Assembly: GCA_040880365.1 (NCBI GenBank)
Contig: JBBDIO010000221.1
Location: 1-14,963, forward strand
Origin: JBBDIO01 sp040880365
Lineage (GTDB): Bacteria; Chloroflexota; Anaerolineae; Caldilineales; Caldilineaceae
DNA: 14,963 nt
Reading direction: 5' to 3'
The notes under the pieces are model-generated. The model saw only the letters and a list, made by a program, of their open reading frames with translations. It did not search any database and had not been told where the DNA came from. Position numbers and translations under genes: made by a program. Positions 7,901 through 13,368 of this stretch are shown piece after piece (position 1 is the stretch's first letter; the number at the start of each line of letters is the position of its first letter).

Positions 7901-8544
7901 CCAATTGATGATGTGGGGTCCGATACTGGATTGACGCCATCACCGCGCCCCGTTTCATTATGCCCGGTCTCACCGCGCCCCGTCGCGTTAAATGTCGCCA
8001 ATAGTTGGGCTTGTCCGGTTGCGTTGTTGTAGGTCAACAGCACGCAAATGGGCAAATTCAGATATTCGCCCATCCCTCGCACCAGCGTGTGCGCAATCGC
8101 GTTAGGTTCACGCATTCGCCGCAAGGCAATCACCAGATCGCAGGCAAATGTTTGATTTTCTTCAGCACGTTTGCGCCGGTTAATATTGGTCGAAGTGCCA
8201 ATCCAGCGCACAATTCGTTTCCGCGGCGAATGTTCACTAAAGATGGGTAGACAGCGGCACAAAAACCATTCATATTCTCCATCCACGCGCCGCAGGCGCA
8301 TCTCGGTCTCGAAATTTCGACCCGCCTCCACCGCGGCTTGCCAGGCATTCATCACATAACTTCTATCGTCGGGATGAATAAGCTCGGTGGGACGACTGCC
8401 CACGCTCTGCTCCTGCGATAGCCCTGTATATTGTGTCCACTGGGAATTTACATATGCTAAATTGCCGACGGCATCTGATGCCCAGATGATTTGGGGTAAC
8501 AAGTCTACCATCTGTTGAAAAGCGGCGTCGGTCTGTACAGTCAT
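4972..8544 (-). CDS. Cytoplasmic multi-sensor histidine kinase (three PAS-GAF pairs, HisKA, HATPase_c)
   Basis: The protein has 1190 residues from ATG 8542-8544, which follows AAGGGA by 6 bp. The frame opens further upstream (ATG at 8571, 8583, 8613 and 8664), but that part does not look coding. Domains in order: PAS (8-128, with W-Q-TG and H-DD signatures), a divergent GAF-like region (134-345), PAS (355-475, ending VVDITSRK), GAF (480-635), PAS (645-762, ending AAADITERE), GAF (765-935), coiled coil (935-970), HisKA with H980 in 'YVASHDLKAPLRAI', and HATPase_c (1075-1188). The ATPase has N1092 (GNAIKHH), G1 box DDGDG and G2 box GSGIGLAVVKKI. No transmembrane helix is present. The kinase core is of the phytochrome/Cph1 type, matching the Rcp1-like receiver that follows. 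None of the GAF domains shows an obvious bilin-binding motif, so light sensing is not implied. Ligands are unknown. Confidence 0.92.
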   Translation of the reverse strand: MTVQTDAAFQQMVDLLPQIIWASDAVGNLAYVNSQWTQYTGLSQEQSVGSRPTELIHPDDRSYVMNAWQAAVEAGRNFETEMRLRRVDGEYEWFLCRCLPIFSEHSPRKRIVRWIGTSTNINRRKRAEENQTFACDLVIALRRMREPNAIAHTLVRGMGEYLNLPICVLLTYNNATGQAQLLATFNATGRGETGHNETGRGDGVNPVSDPTSSIGNTILLSPEQWQEIGQVLSTRLERAEAPLALAELTGIHEFEGWTLQSVTPDAPTLNNGQLASLTDGELAGGAVRPAALIAVKAAVAWQGDQNASVFLVGMHTAPHRWRSYEQNLFQTLTGSAWLAYQRAVTEADLRRQKEAFEFALETAAMGTWEYDFASRTIARSVSLDRIFGLDIATDDRAITDYQALIHEDDREKVTAAAEVAHAGEGRFDVEFRILRPGGEVRWLAGRGAVVRDPEAPAARLSGAVVDITSRKALETEIQARAELAQFQAAVGTVLTGGEDLRHLLQKVTEALVDTIGAAFARIWTLDEKNQMLQLQASAGEYTHLDGAHSRVPVGKYKIGRIARDGVPHLTNDVLHDPLVRDREWARREGMIAFAGYPLRIEGHVVGVMAMFARHALSARDLQAMAAVANKVALTIERKHVESSLRDSEERFRLALNDSPITVYTTNRDLKYTWVYNSPSRFEDKEMLGKRDDEIYTAAGAEELLRFKREVLASRQLMRRVVEVADEQDYARYDITAVPMFDEHGNPSGLTVAAADITERERAETRLAFLAEASELLTGSLDYNETLERLAQAIVPQLANWCAVDLIEDGELNQVVVAHENPEMVQWAHELRNKYPPQMDAPQGVAEVIRSGRPEFYPHISQEMLMAGARDEEHKEIIRQLGTRSAIVVPLRLRERILGALTLVWSDSRRNYSEADLRFAEELARRAAVAIENARLYREARTAESKLRTLNESLEQRVADRTAELERSNQELDRFAYVASHDLKAPLRAIDHLANWVADDAGDVLPAASVEHLTKMRGRIVRMEALLDDLLTYSRAGRVRGDASVVDTRELLCAVIETVSPPEGFHITLPDALPQLETYRAPFEAVFRNLFGNAIKHHPRRNGHIEITFEDMGDWVEFCVRDDGDGIRPEFHERIFEMFQTLRPRDQVEGSGIGLAVVKKIIESGGGTIRVESAPGAGATFCFTWPKIWRG
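7941..7983 (-). repeat. 30-bp direct repeat coding for a 10-residue duplication in the first GAF-like domain
   Basis: CACCGCGCCCCGT occurs at 7941-7953 and again at 7971-7983, exactly 30 bp apart and in frame. In the protein this gives ATGRGETGHN followed by ETGRGDG (residues about 187-203). This is a Gly/Thr-rich loop absent from ordinary GAF domains. It looks like a loop expansion by local duplication. Confidence 0.7.
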
Positions 8545-8684
8545 CGTCGTTCCCTTAAATGAATCCGTCATGTGTGATTCCATCGCGCCTCGCTCGCCTG
8601 TGTCCTCCACCATTCCACCGCTTACGGGGAAAAGACACCGGAAATCTGGCACGGACACACACATCTACGGACGGCGACCAAAAT

Positions 8685-9455
8685 TCAGATGCTTTCGGAG
8701 ACCAGAGAAGCCGCTTCGCGACGTGTGTGCACTTCCACACCCATTTCCTGAGGCCAGCTGTAGGTATCCTCGTTGCTGCTGCTATCCTTTGCCACTGTCA
8801 GCTGCCGGGCAATCATCGCGGCCTGCTTGCGTGTATGGACGTCCAGCTTTTCGAGGATATTGTGCACGTGATTCTTCACGGTGCCCACCCCAATGATCAG
8901 CTCATCGGCAATCTGCTGATTGGTATAACCTTGTCCAATCAAGACCAGCACTTCATTTTCGCGCTTGGTCAGTTCCGAAGCCTGGTCTTCCAGGTCCATT
9001 TCCTGATAGCCATTTAGCTCAGTCGCCAGGCGTTTCAATTCGGCCACGCGCGCCACCAGCATCCCTGCAATTTCCGGCGAAATCTGAACCTGTCCCTGGG
9101 CCGCACTGCGAATCGCATCCACCAACTCGCTCACCGAGCTTTCCTGGTGGATATAGGCGCTGGCGCCCATTTCAAAACACTGCATGGCAGCAGTCTTGGA
9201 TTCCACGGCACCCGCAATCACAACTTTTGCCCCGTTCCCTGCTTTCTGCAACGTCTTGGTCAAGCGCAGTGCGCCCTGTTCGGGCAACATCTGGCTGATC
9301 AGCACCACATCATAGTTACGTGCATTCAGCATGTTCAACGCCTCAGCGGCGTCGCTGGCCTGGCCTGCGACCTTTACATCCGTCTGTGCAGAAAGCGCAG
9401 TAGCCATCAGGTCGTTGTATAAACTAACATTGTGGACGATCATGGTGCGAATCAT
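8685..9455 (-). CDS. LuxR-type transcription regulator with a degenerate (pseudo) receiver
   Basis: The 256-residue protein starts at ATG 9453-9455, 11 bp after GGAGG. The longer frame to 9524 has no RBS and no receiver-like sequence. Residues 1-120 have the receiver fold pattern but lack its chemistry. The acidic pair is replaced by H8-N9 ('IVHNVSL'), the phospho-acceptor Asp by S54 ('VVLISQMLP'), the switch Ser/Thr by Ala near 81, and the conserved Lys by Gln 104 ('YIHQES'). Residues 158-220 are an intact LuxR-family helix-turn-helix: 'LTKRENEVLVLIGQGYTNQQIADEL' in two parts, then 'VGTVKNHVHNILEKL'. A polar tail (222-256) with no known fold follows. DNA binding therefore seems intact while phosphorylation at the usual site is impossible. 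Activity may be set by expression level, a ligand, or pairing with another regulator. It lies 140 bp upstream of the kinase operon and may regulate it. Confidence 0.9.
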   Translation of the reverse strand: MIRTMIVHNVSLYNDLMATALSAQTDVKVAGQASDAAEALNMLNARNYDVVLISQMLPEQGALRLTKTLQKAGNGAKVVIAGAVESKTAAMQCFEMGASAYIHQESSVSELVDAIRSAAQGQVQISPEIAGMLVARVAELKRLATELNGYQEMDLEDQASELTKRENEVLVLIGQGYTNQQIADELIIGVGTVKNHVHNILEKLDVHTRKQAAMIARQLTVAKDSSSNEDTYSWPQEMGVEVHTRREAASLVSESI

Positions 9456-9480
9456 TGTTTTTCTTTCCTCCCACAAACGA

Positions 9481-9512
9481 AGCGTGTATGTCTGGTTACA
9501 AGCATACACGCT
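9481..9512. promoter_or_regulatory. Inverted repeat in the promoter/leader of the pseudo-receiver regulator
   Basis: AGCGTGTATG (9481-9490) and CATACACGCT (9503-9512) are perfect 10-bp arms separated by 12 bp. The element ends 26 bp before the regulator's ATG and covers the candidate -10 box at 9501-9506. As DNA it would suit a dimeric repressor, possibly the regulator itself. As RNA it would form a leader hairpin. The symmetry is directly visible; its role is inferred. Confidence 0.6.
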
Positions 9513-9529
9513 CCAAGAGGCCAAAACAA
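9501..9529 (-). promoter_or_regulatory. Candidate sigma70-type promoter for the pseudo-receiver regulator
   Basis: On the minus strand TTGTTT (9529-9524) lies 17 bp before TATGCT (9506-9501). This would start transcription near 9494 and give a leader of about 40 nt. The match to consensus is only moderate (3/6 and 4/6), so the call rests mainly on spacing and position. Confidence 0.3.
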
Positions 9530-9552
9530 TGGGGACTGTTTCTACGTGGGTC

Positions 9553-9566
9553 CGGGGGATTCCCCG
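9553..9566. repeat. Short GC-rich inverted repeat
   Basis: CGGGG (9553-9557) and CCCCG (9562-9566) flank GATT. It lies 8 bp from the larger palindrome at 9574-9593, in the region upstream of the pseudo-receiver regulator. It could be part of a composite operator. Alone it is short enough to arise by chance in GC-rich DNA. Confidence 0.35.
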
Positions 9567-9573
9567 TGTATAT

Positions 9574-9593
9574 AGGTAGGGATATCCCTACCT
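9574..9593. promoter_or_regulatory. Perfect 20-bp palindrome, candidate operator
   Basis: AGGTAGGGATATCCCTACCT is fully self-complementary over 20 bp with no spacer. It lies 119-138 bp upstream of the pseudo-receiver regulator's start codon. It is about 80-100 bp upstream of the candidate transcription start, a position typical of activator sites. TATATA-rich flanks lie on both sides. NarL/LuxR dimers bind palindromes of about this size, so either DNA-binding regulator encoded here is a candidate ligand. That link is inference. Confidence 0.55.
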
Positions 9594-9658
9594 GCTTCTA
9601 TAACCCTGTCGGGATACAGAACGGAGATCCAAACCTGTATATACCTTATATACCCTGT

Positions 9659-9680
9659 ATATTGTGGAGATATTGTGGAG
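9659..9680. repeat. 11-bp tandem duplication next to a stop codon
   Basis: ATATTGTGGAG occurs twice in direct succession (9659-9669 and 9670-9680), 2 bp beyond the TGA of the NarL-type regulator gene. The preceding 25 bp carry related TATATACC motifs (9638-9654). It falls in the 227-bp gap that holds the other symmetric elements. Confidence 0.75.
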
Positions 9681-9682
9681 AT

Positions 9683-10315
9683 TCAGACCAAACCCCGCTG
9701 GACCGCATGGACAGCAGCTTCTACGCGTGAAGAAACCTTGAGCTTGCCAAAAATCGCCCCCAGATGTTTTTCCACGGTCTTTTCGCTGATGCCCAACTTC
9801 GCGCCGATTTCCTGATTGGTCATCCCCGCCGCCACCGTTATGAGCACTTCCCGTTCACGCTTGGTGAGCAGCGATTCCGCGGGTTCGGGCTTGCGGCTGA
9901 GTGCGCTCAACTGTGCCACCGCGCGCCGGCTAAACCAGCCCTCTTCGCCGCGCGCCACGCCGCGCACGGCATCGATAATGCCTTCTGCCGCTTCTTCTTT
10001 GGTGAGATACCCGGCCGCGCCACTCTGGAGCAGATTGCGTATATATTCCTCGTCGTCATATGCGCTCAACGCCAGCACACGCACCCCAAGATTGGATTTC
10101 CGCAGGCGCGCGGCAACCTCAACGCCCGAAAGCCCCGGCATCTCCATATCCAACAGCAAAATATCGGGTTCCAGCCGTTCGAGCAGGGTGAAAATTTCTT
10201 CACCCCCGCTCGTGTCGGCGACCACTTCTATATCGGGCGCAGTCTCCAGCAGAGTGCGAATCCCAGTGCGCACGACCGGGTGGTCGTCCACCAATAGCAC
10301 ACGAATAACTGTCAT
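9683..10315 (-). CDS. NarL/FixJ-family response regulator (REC-LuxR HTH)
   Basis: The 210-residue regulator starts at ATG 10313-10315, preceded by GAGGGAAG. The receiver (1-122) is complete: D10-D11 in 'LLVDDHP', phospho-acceptor D56 in 'LLLDMEMPG', switch S84 in 'LALSAYD' and K106 in 'GYLTKEE'. A short linker leads to a LuxR-type helix-turn-helix (about 148-210) with LTKREREVL, 'GMTNQEIGAKLGISEKTVEKHL' in two parts, and IFGKLKV. It is the only complete, phosphorylatable transcription factor in the cluster. It is thus the likely partner of the HisKA_3 kinase at 3306-4520, since that kinase type pairs with NarL-type regulators. It lies upstream of the pseudo-receiver regulator and may be cotranscribed with it, although the 227-bp gap suggests separate control. 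Confidence 0.95.
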   Translation of the reverse strand: MTVIRVLLVDDHPVVRTGIRTLLETAPDIEVVADTSGGEEIFTLLERLEPDILLLDMEMPGLSGVEVAARLRKSNLGVRVLALSAYDDEEYIRNLLQSGAAGYLTKEEAAEGIIDAVRGVARGEEGWFSRRAVAQLSALSRKPEPAESLLTKREREVLITVAAGMTNQEIGAKLGISEKTVEKHLGAIFGKLKVSSRVEAAVHAVQRGLV

Positions 10316-10357
10316 CTTCCCTCATACGTCTTACCAGTGGGTTCAATTCGTGTGCCT

Positions 10358-10363
10358 ATTATA
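10358..10363 (-). promoter_or_regulatory. Consensus -10 box (TATAAT) for the NarL-type regulator gene
   Basis: The minus strand reads TATAAT at 10363-10358, a perfect -10 hexamer. Transcription would start near 10351, 36 bp before the ATG, leaving room for the GAGGG ribosome-binding site. The hexamer 17 bp upstream (TAGCAA, 10386-10381) matches the -35 consensus poorly. An activator-dependent promoter is therefore plausible, and the tandem repeats at 10404-10439 begin directly upstream. Confidence 0.6.
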
Positions 10364-10403
10364 CGTCAGCTTGGGCGGCTTTGCTATCCCCGTTTCTACA
10401 CGC

Positions 10404-10439
10404 CATTTCTGTGCGCATTTCTGTGCGCATTTCTGTGCG
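10404..10439. repeat. Three perfect 12-bp tandem repeats upstream of a promoter
   Basis: CATTTCTGTGCG occurs three times without interruption at 10404-10415, 10416-10427 and 10428-10439. Each junction contains the small palindrome TGCGCA. Relative to the predicted start near 10351 they span about -53 to -88, directly upstream of a promoter with a perfect -10 and a weak -35. This is the classic position for a multi-site activator. The period of 12 bp is slightly more than one helical turn. They lie between the NarL-type regulator gene and the end of the CsbD-like gene. Confidence 0.85.
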
Positions 10440-10495
10440 CACCTGCGTCCGCTCTGCCCCACATCTTCCCCGCCCGGCGCCATCCCGCAGGACGC

Positions 10496-10858
10496 CTAGC
10501 TCTTATTATTGCGGCTCATCATCCAAATCGCGCTTATAATCGCCAACGCCAGGCCACCCCACAACCACGGGCGGTCGGGCACTTCCACCTTGTCCAATTG
10601 CGCGTGCACACGCTCCTGCACGCGTTCCAGCGTTTGCCCCAACAGGTTCCGGGCTTCCGTATTATATTCGCGCAGATATTCTTCCAAATCCGCACGCGCA
10701 CGTTCCGAAGTATAGCCATACCGCGATTGCAGCGTGCCGACCATCTGTTCAATCTGCGCCTCGATCAGCGCAATATCATCATCAGTCAAATGCGCCCACT
10801 TGGCCTTCATCTTGCCGCGCAGCTCGCGCAGCTTGCCCTGCAATTCGACCTTGTTCAT
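10496..10858 (-). CDS. CsbD-family stress protein with a C-terminal membrane anchor
   Basis: The product has 120 residues from ATG 10856-10858, behind AAAGGA. A TTG six codons earlier is in frame but has no RBS. Residues 1-60 match the CsbD/YjbJ family: MNKVELQGK at the start, 'LRGKMKAKWAHLTDDDI', then an amphipathic helix and 'QSRYGYTSERARADLEEY'. Known members are small hydrophilic proteins made under general stress, and their exact function is unclear. A charged helix (61-92) follows, then a single hydrophobic segment (97-114, WLWGGLALAIISAIWMM) and a short polar end. The usual CsbD protein is about 60-70 residues without a membrane segment, so this one is a membrane-tethered variant. It has the TM topology of a tail-anchored protein. 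It is probably monocistronic, with 190 bp upstream of it. Confidence 0.85.
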   Translation of the reverse strand: MNKVELQGKLRELRGKMKAKWAHLTDDDIALIEAQIEQMVGTLQSRYGYTSERARADLEEYLREYNTEARNLLGQTLERVQERVHAQLDKVEVPDRPWLWGGLALAIISAIWMMSRNNKS

Positions 10859-11036
10859 GATAAAGTTCCTTTCCAAATCTATAAGCAGTCGTCCAACCTG
10901 CCTTATTATCGCGCGGTTCAGTTACAACCGTCTGCGTCTCAGCCTACACGATAATCACTCCCCGCGCCGCCCATCACGGTGCAGAACGGGGGTATAGATG
11001 TGGATAGAAAACTGCTTCCCCACATGCCAATAACCT

Positions 11037-11060
11037 GTCAGATAACGGGTCAGATAACCT
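11037..11060. repeat. 12-bp tandem duplication overlapping a stop codon
   Basis: GTCAGATAAC recurs with a 12-bp period (11037-11046 and 11049-11058), and a partial third copy lies further left. On the minus strand the repeat contains the last codons and TGA of the dehydrogenase gene. A second in-frame TGA therefore follows 12 bp downstream. It looks like a slippage or duplication event at the 3' end of the gene. Confidence 0.7.
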
Positions 11061-12042
11061 GATTGAGCAGGGATTCGCCCCGTTCCAGCCGCCTCAGATT
11101 TTCCAGCAGAATATCGAAGAGATTTTCTTCGTAGCGCTGGGTTTCGCCTGCCGTGTGCGGGGTGATCAGCACGTTTTCCATTGCCCAGAACGGAGAATCC
11201 GCGGGCAATGGCTCTTCCTGAAACGCATCGAGTGCCGCCCCGGCTATACGTCCTGCCTGCAACGCCGCAAGGAGCGCACCTTCCTCCACACACCCACCCC
11301 GCGCCACATTGACCAGATAGGCGGTAGGCTTCATGGCGGCCAGCCCCTGCGCGTTGATAATATTGCGCGTTTCCTCGGTCAGCGGGCAGGTGAGCGTCAC
11401 ATAATCGGCCTGGGCCAATAATTCGGGCAGCTTGTCGGGCGTGTGCACTTCATCTGCCGGACCCTGGGCCGTCGCCGGGTTGCGTTTCACCGCTACCACA
11501 CGCATCCCAAAGGCTTTTGCCAGGTGTGCCAGACGCGAGCCAATGCCGCCCATGCCCACAATCAAGAGCGTTTTTTCGCCCAGTTCATCCTCGCGCCGGG
11601 CCACATCGGCAATCATCCCCCGCCAAAAATGCTTGTGCTGATTATCGCGCCCCGTGTGCAGCTGGCGCGCCAACGCCAGAATCATCGATATGGCATGTTC
11701 GCTTACCGCATTGCGGTTGACGCCTTGCGCGCTCGCCAGACGGATGCCCCGTGCGCGCAACAGATCCTGGTTGAACTGATCAAACCCCGCGCCAATCGAC
11801 TGGATGAACCGCAGATTGGGCGCATTTTCCAACATTTCGTCGCGCCAAAAACCCGATACCAACAGCACATGCGCTTCGGGCAGACGTTCGGCCAGCTCTT
11901 CCCGGCTCCACACCTGAAAATGTTCCACCCCGGTATTCCGCTGGGGAAAACGTTCGGCCAGCGCATAGGCCACGTGGGCAAAACAGATTTTCAACGACGC
12001 GCGGTCGGGAAACGGGGCGGGGTGGGCAGATGCTTCGGTCAT
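11050..12042 (-). CDS. D-isomer-specific 2-hydroxyacid dehydrogenase (NAD-dependent)
   Basis: The 330-residue enzyme starts at ATG 12040-12042, 6 bp after AAAGGG. An in-frame TTG at 12060 has no RBS. It has the two-domain layout of the family. The N-terminal substrate domain carries 'SIGAGFDQF' (82-90). The NAD-binding Rossmann core has GMGGIG (163-168), followed by 'VVAVKR', where a basic residue follows strand beta-2. Catalytic residues are R248 (NVARGG), a Glu at 276/277 (FQEEP) and H296 (TPHTAG). Such enzymes interconvert 2-keto and D-2-hydroxy acids, for example glyoxylate, hydroxypyruvate or phosphoglycerate. The specific substrate cannot be read from sequence. The Lys-Arg after beta-2, instead of the usual Asp, suggests NADP may be preferred. 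It lies 69 bp downstream of the PLP enzyme gene and could be cotranscribed with it. Confidence 0.92.
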   Translation of the reverse strand: MTEASAHPAPFPDRASLKICFAHVAYALAERFPQRNTGVEHFQVWSREELAERLPEAHVLLVSGFWRDEMLENAPNLRFIQSIGAGFDQFNQDLLRARGIRLASAQGVNRNAVSEHAISMILALARQLHTGRDNQHKHFWRGMIADVARREDELGEKTLLIVGMGGIGSRLAHLAKAFGMRVVAVKRNPATAQGPADEVHTPDKLPELLAQADYVTLTCPLTEETRNIINAQGLAAMKPTAYLVNVARGGCVEEGALLAALQAGRIAGAALDAFQEEPLPADSPFWAMENVLITPHTAGETQRYEENLFDILLENLRRLERGESLLNQVI

Positions 12043-12075
12043 GAGAAACCCTTTCGTCAATGCAAGTTGTCTATC

Positions 12076-12096
12076 AATTGTATGGTGAAATTGTAT
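12076..12096. repeat. AATTGTAT direct repeat in the dehydrogenase upstream region
   Basis: AATTGTAT occurs at 12076-12083 and 12089-12096, start-to-start 13 bp. On the minus strand each contains TACAAT, a fair -10 hexamer. It is the only AT-rich patch between the PLP enzyme and dehydrogenase genes, so it may hold a promoter. No matching -35 was found. Confidence 0.35.
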
Positions 12097-12111
12097 AGTG
12101 GTCGCGTGGAT

Positions 12112-13353
12112 TTACGTGGTAGTTGCCAGAATCATCGCCACGCGTTCGCGGTCGGCGGCCGCTACATAATGGTGCGTGGGCAGGGTGAATAAACACTGTG
12201 CGACGCGTAATGCACCGGGATAGACCTGGGGATTCACGCCCAATTCGGGATAGCGTTCGGCCAATGTCACCCCATACATTTTGCCTGCGCCGATGCCCTG
12301 GGCCTGCAAGGCAACTACCGTGCGGTTGCGCAGGGCCTCATCGGCCGCCAAAACCGGCAATCGCAAATAGATGGAACCCGACTTGCCCGGCTCCGGCCTA
12401 TCAATCTGGCGCGCCGGAAAGCGAAACCCCGGCACCGCGGCGAGCGCATCCATCTGGGCAGCAGCATTGGCGCGCCGCAGACGGTTGGTGGCTTCCCACT
12501 TTTCCAGCATATGGCGCGCCGCCTGGGCCTGTCCCCGCGTCAACTGGCGCATGGCATAACCTTGCCCCGCATCGCTGTCACCGGCCCGCGCAATCCCGGC
12601 CCGCGCGGCAATTGCCCATCCCCACGGGTGAAAGAGCAGCCCTACCAAAGCCAGTTTTGCCACACTCCACCCCGCATAGATCAGGCCGCCGGTTGCCAGA
12701 TCTTGCCACGCCACATCCAGCCTGGCAACCGCCGCGCGACCCGGTCCGGTCGCCGCCGCAGAATTGACCGACAAGTAGCCGCCACCGCCCAGCGCCAGGG
12801 GCTTGCCCGGCCCTGTGCTGAAAATCCCAAAATCGCCGCGTGTGCCCACGGCGCGGTCTCCATACTGCGCCCCCAACGCCTGGGCGGCATCTTCGATCAG
12901 GATGGCCCCCGCGGCGCGGGTGGCGGTGAGAATCGGCTCCACATCCAATGCCAGCCCAAACGGATGCACAAAAATCACAGCCAGCGTCCGGCTCCCGATG
13001 CGCGCCGCAAAGTCCTCCGGCGCAAAGGTGAGACGTTCCGGCTCCAGATCGACCAGGTGCGGTGTCAATCCCGCATCCAGAATCACTCGAATCAACGACG
13101 GACAGGTATAGGCAGGCAGCAACACTTCCCGGCGCGAGCCCGATGCTGCGCCCGTATCCATAGACGTCTGCGCCAGCGTGCGCAAAAGCAGAGCCAGGGC
13201 TGTGCGCCCCGAAGCCACGGGATACAGCGCCGGGACCCCTAGCCGCGCACCCAAAATCTGGCGCAACTGCTGCATTGCATCTGCCTGGGGGTGCAGCGCA
13301 GCCGCAACATCGCGCCAGCCCACCGGAAACGCGGTCGGGGCTAGATAACGCAT
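12112..13353 (-). CDS. DegT/DnrJ/EryC1/StrS-type PLP-dependent aminotransferase-like protein
   Basis: The 413-residue protein starts at ATG 13351-13353, 15 bp after the exporter gene's stop. Fold type I features of this family are in place. They include 'SGRTAL' (48-53, cofactor phosphate), LLPAYTCPS (78-86), LVDLEP (100-105), and VHPFG. D155 in 'LIEDAAQALGA' would contact the pyridine ring. 'DFGIFSTGPGKPLALGGGG' contains K184, the Schiff-base lysine. The C-terminal part has 'GIGAGKMYGVTLAERYPEL', the region facing the substrate. Members transaminate nucleotide sugars for antibiotics, O-antigen or exopolysaccharide. No sugar-pathway gene is visible here, so the substrate is open. A hydrophobic stretch at about 222-254 (GGLIYAGWSVAKLALVGLL, then HPWGWAIAARAGIA) is unusual and could tie the protein to the membrane. 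Confidence 0.85.
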   Translation of the reverse strand: MRYLAPTAFPVGWRDVAAALHPQADAMQQLRQILGARLGVPALYPVASGRTALALLLRTLAQTSMDTGAASGSRREVLLPAYTCPSLIRVILDAGLTPHLVDLEPERLTFAPEDFAARIGSRTLAVIFVHPFGLALDVEPILTATRAAGAILIEDAAQALGAQYGDRAVGTRGDFGIFSTGPGKPLALGGGGYLSVNSAAATGPGRAAVARLDVAWQDLATGGLIYAGWSVAKLALVGLLFHPWGWAIAARAGIARAGDSDAGQGYAMRQLTRGQAQAARHMLEKWEATNRLRRANAAAQMDALAAVPGFRFPARQIDRPEPGKSGSIYLRLPVLAADEALRNRTVVALQAQGIGAGKMYGVTLAERYPELGVNPQVYPGALRVAQCLFTLPTHHYVAAADRERVAMILATTT

Positions 13354-13368
13354 CAGCCCACCGCCCGT

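Noticed and set aside
4972..8544. The large kinase considered as a phytochrome photoreceptor.
   Set aside because: The kinase core is Cph1-like, but no PAS-GAF-PHY order and no recognisable bilin-binding Cys or GAF chromophore motif is visible.
8545..8664. N-terminal extension of the large kinase up to ATG 8664.
   Set aside because: The extra 40 residues resemble no domain and ATG 8664 has no ribosome-binding site, whereas ATG 8544 follows AAGGGA and precedes the PAS domain directly. ATG 8571 remains a weaker alternative.
10404..10439. Tandem 12-mers considered as replication-origin iterons.
   Set aside because: There are only three copies, no Rep or DnaA gene or AT-rich unwinding region is nearby, and they lie directly upstream of a gene promoter.
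9816..10499. Long plus-strand open frame opposite the NarL-type regulator, extending through the HFCA repeats.
   Set aside because: It is antisense to a well-supported gene, is rich in Ser and Arg as expected of a shadow frame, and has no ribosome-binding site or family resemblance.
10984..11028. Possible hairpin ATGTGG...CCACAT after the dehydrogenase gene, considered as a terminator.
   Set aside because: The stem is only 6 bp with a 16-nt loop and no T-run.
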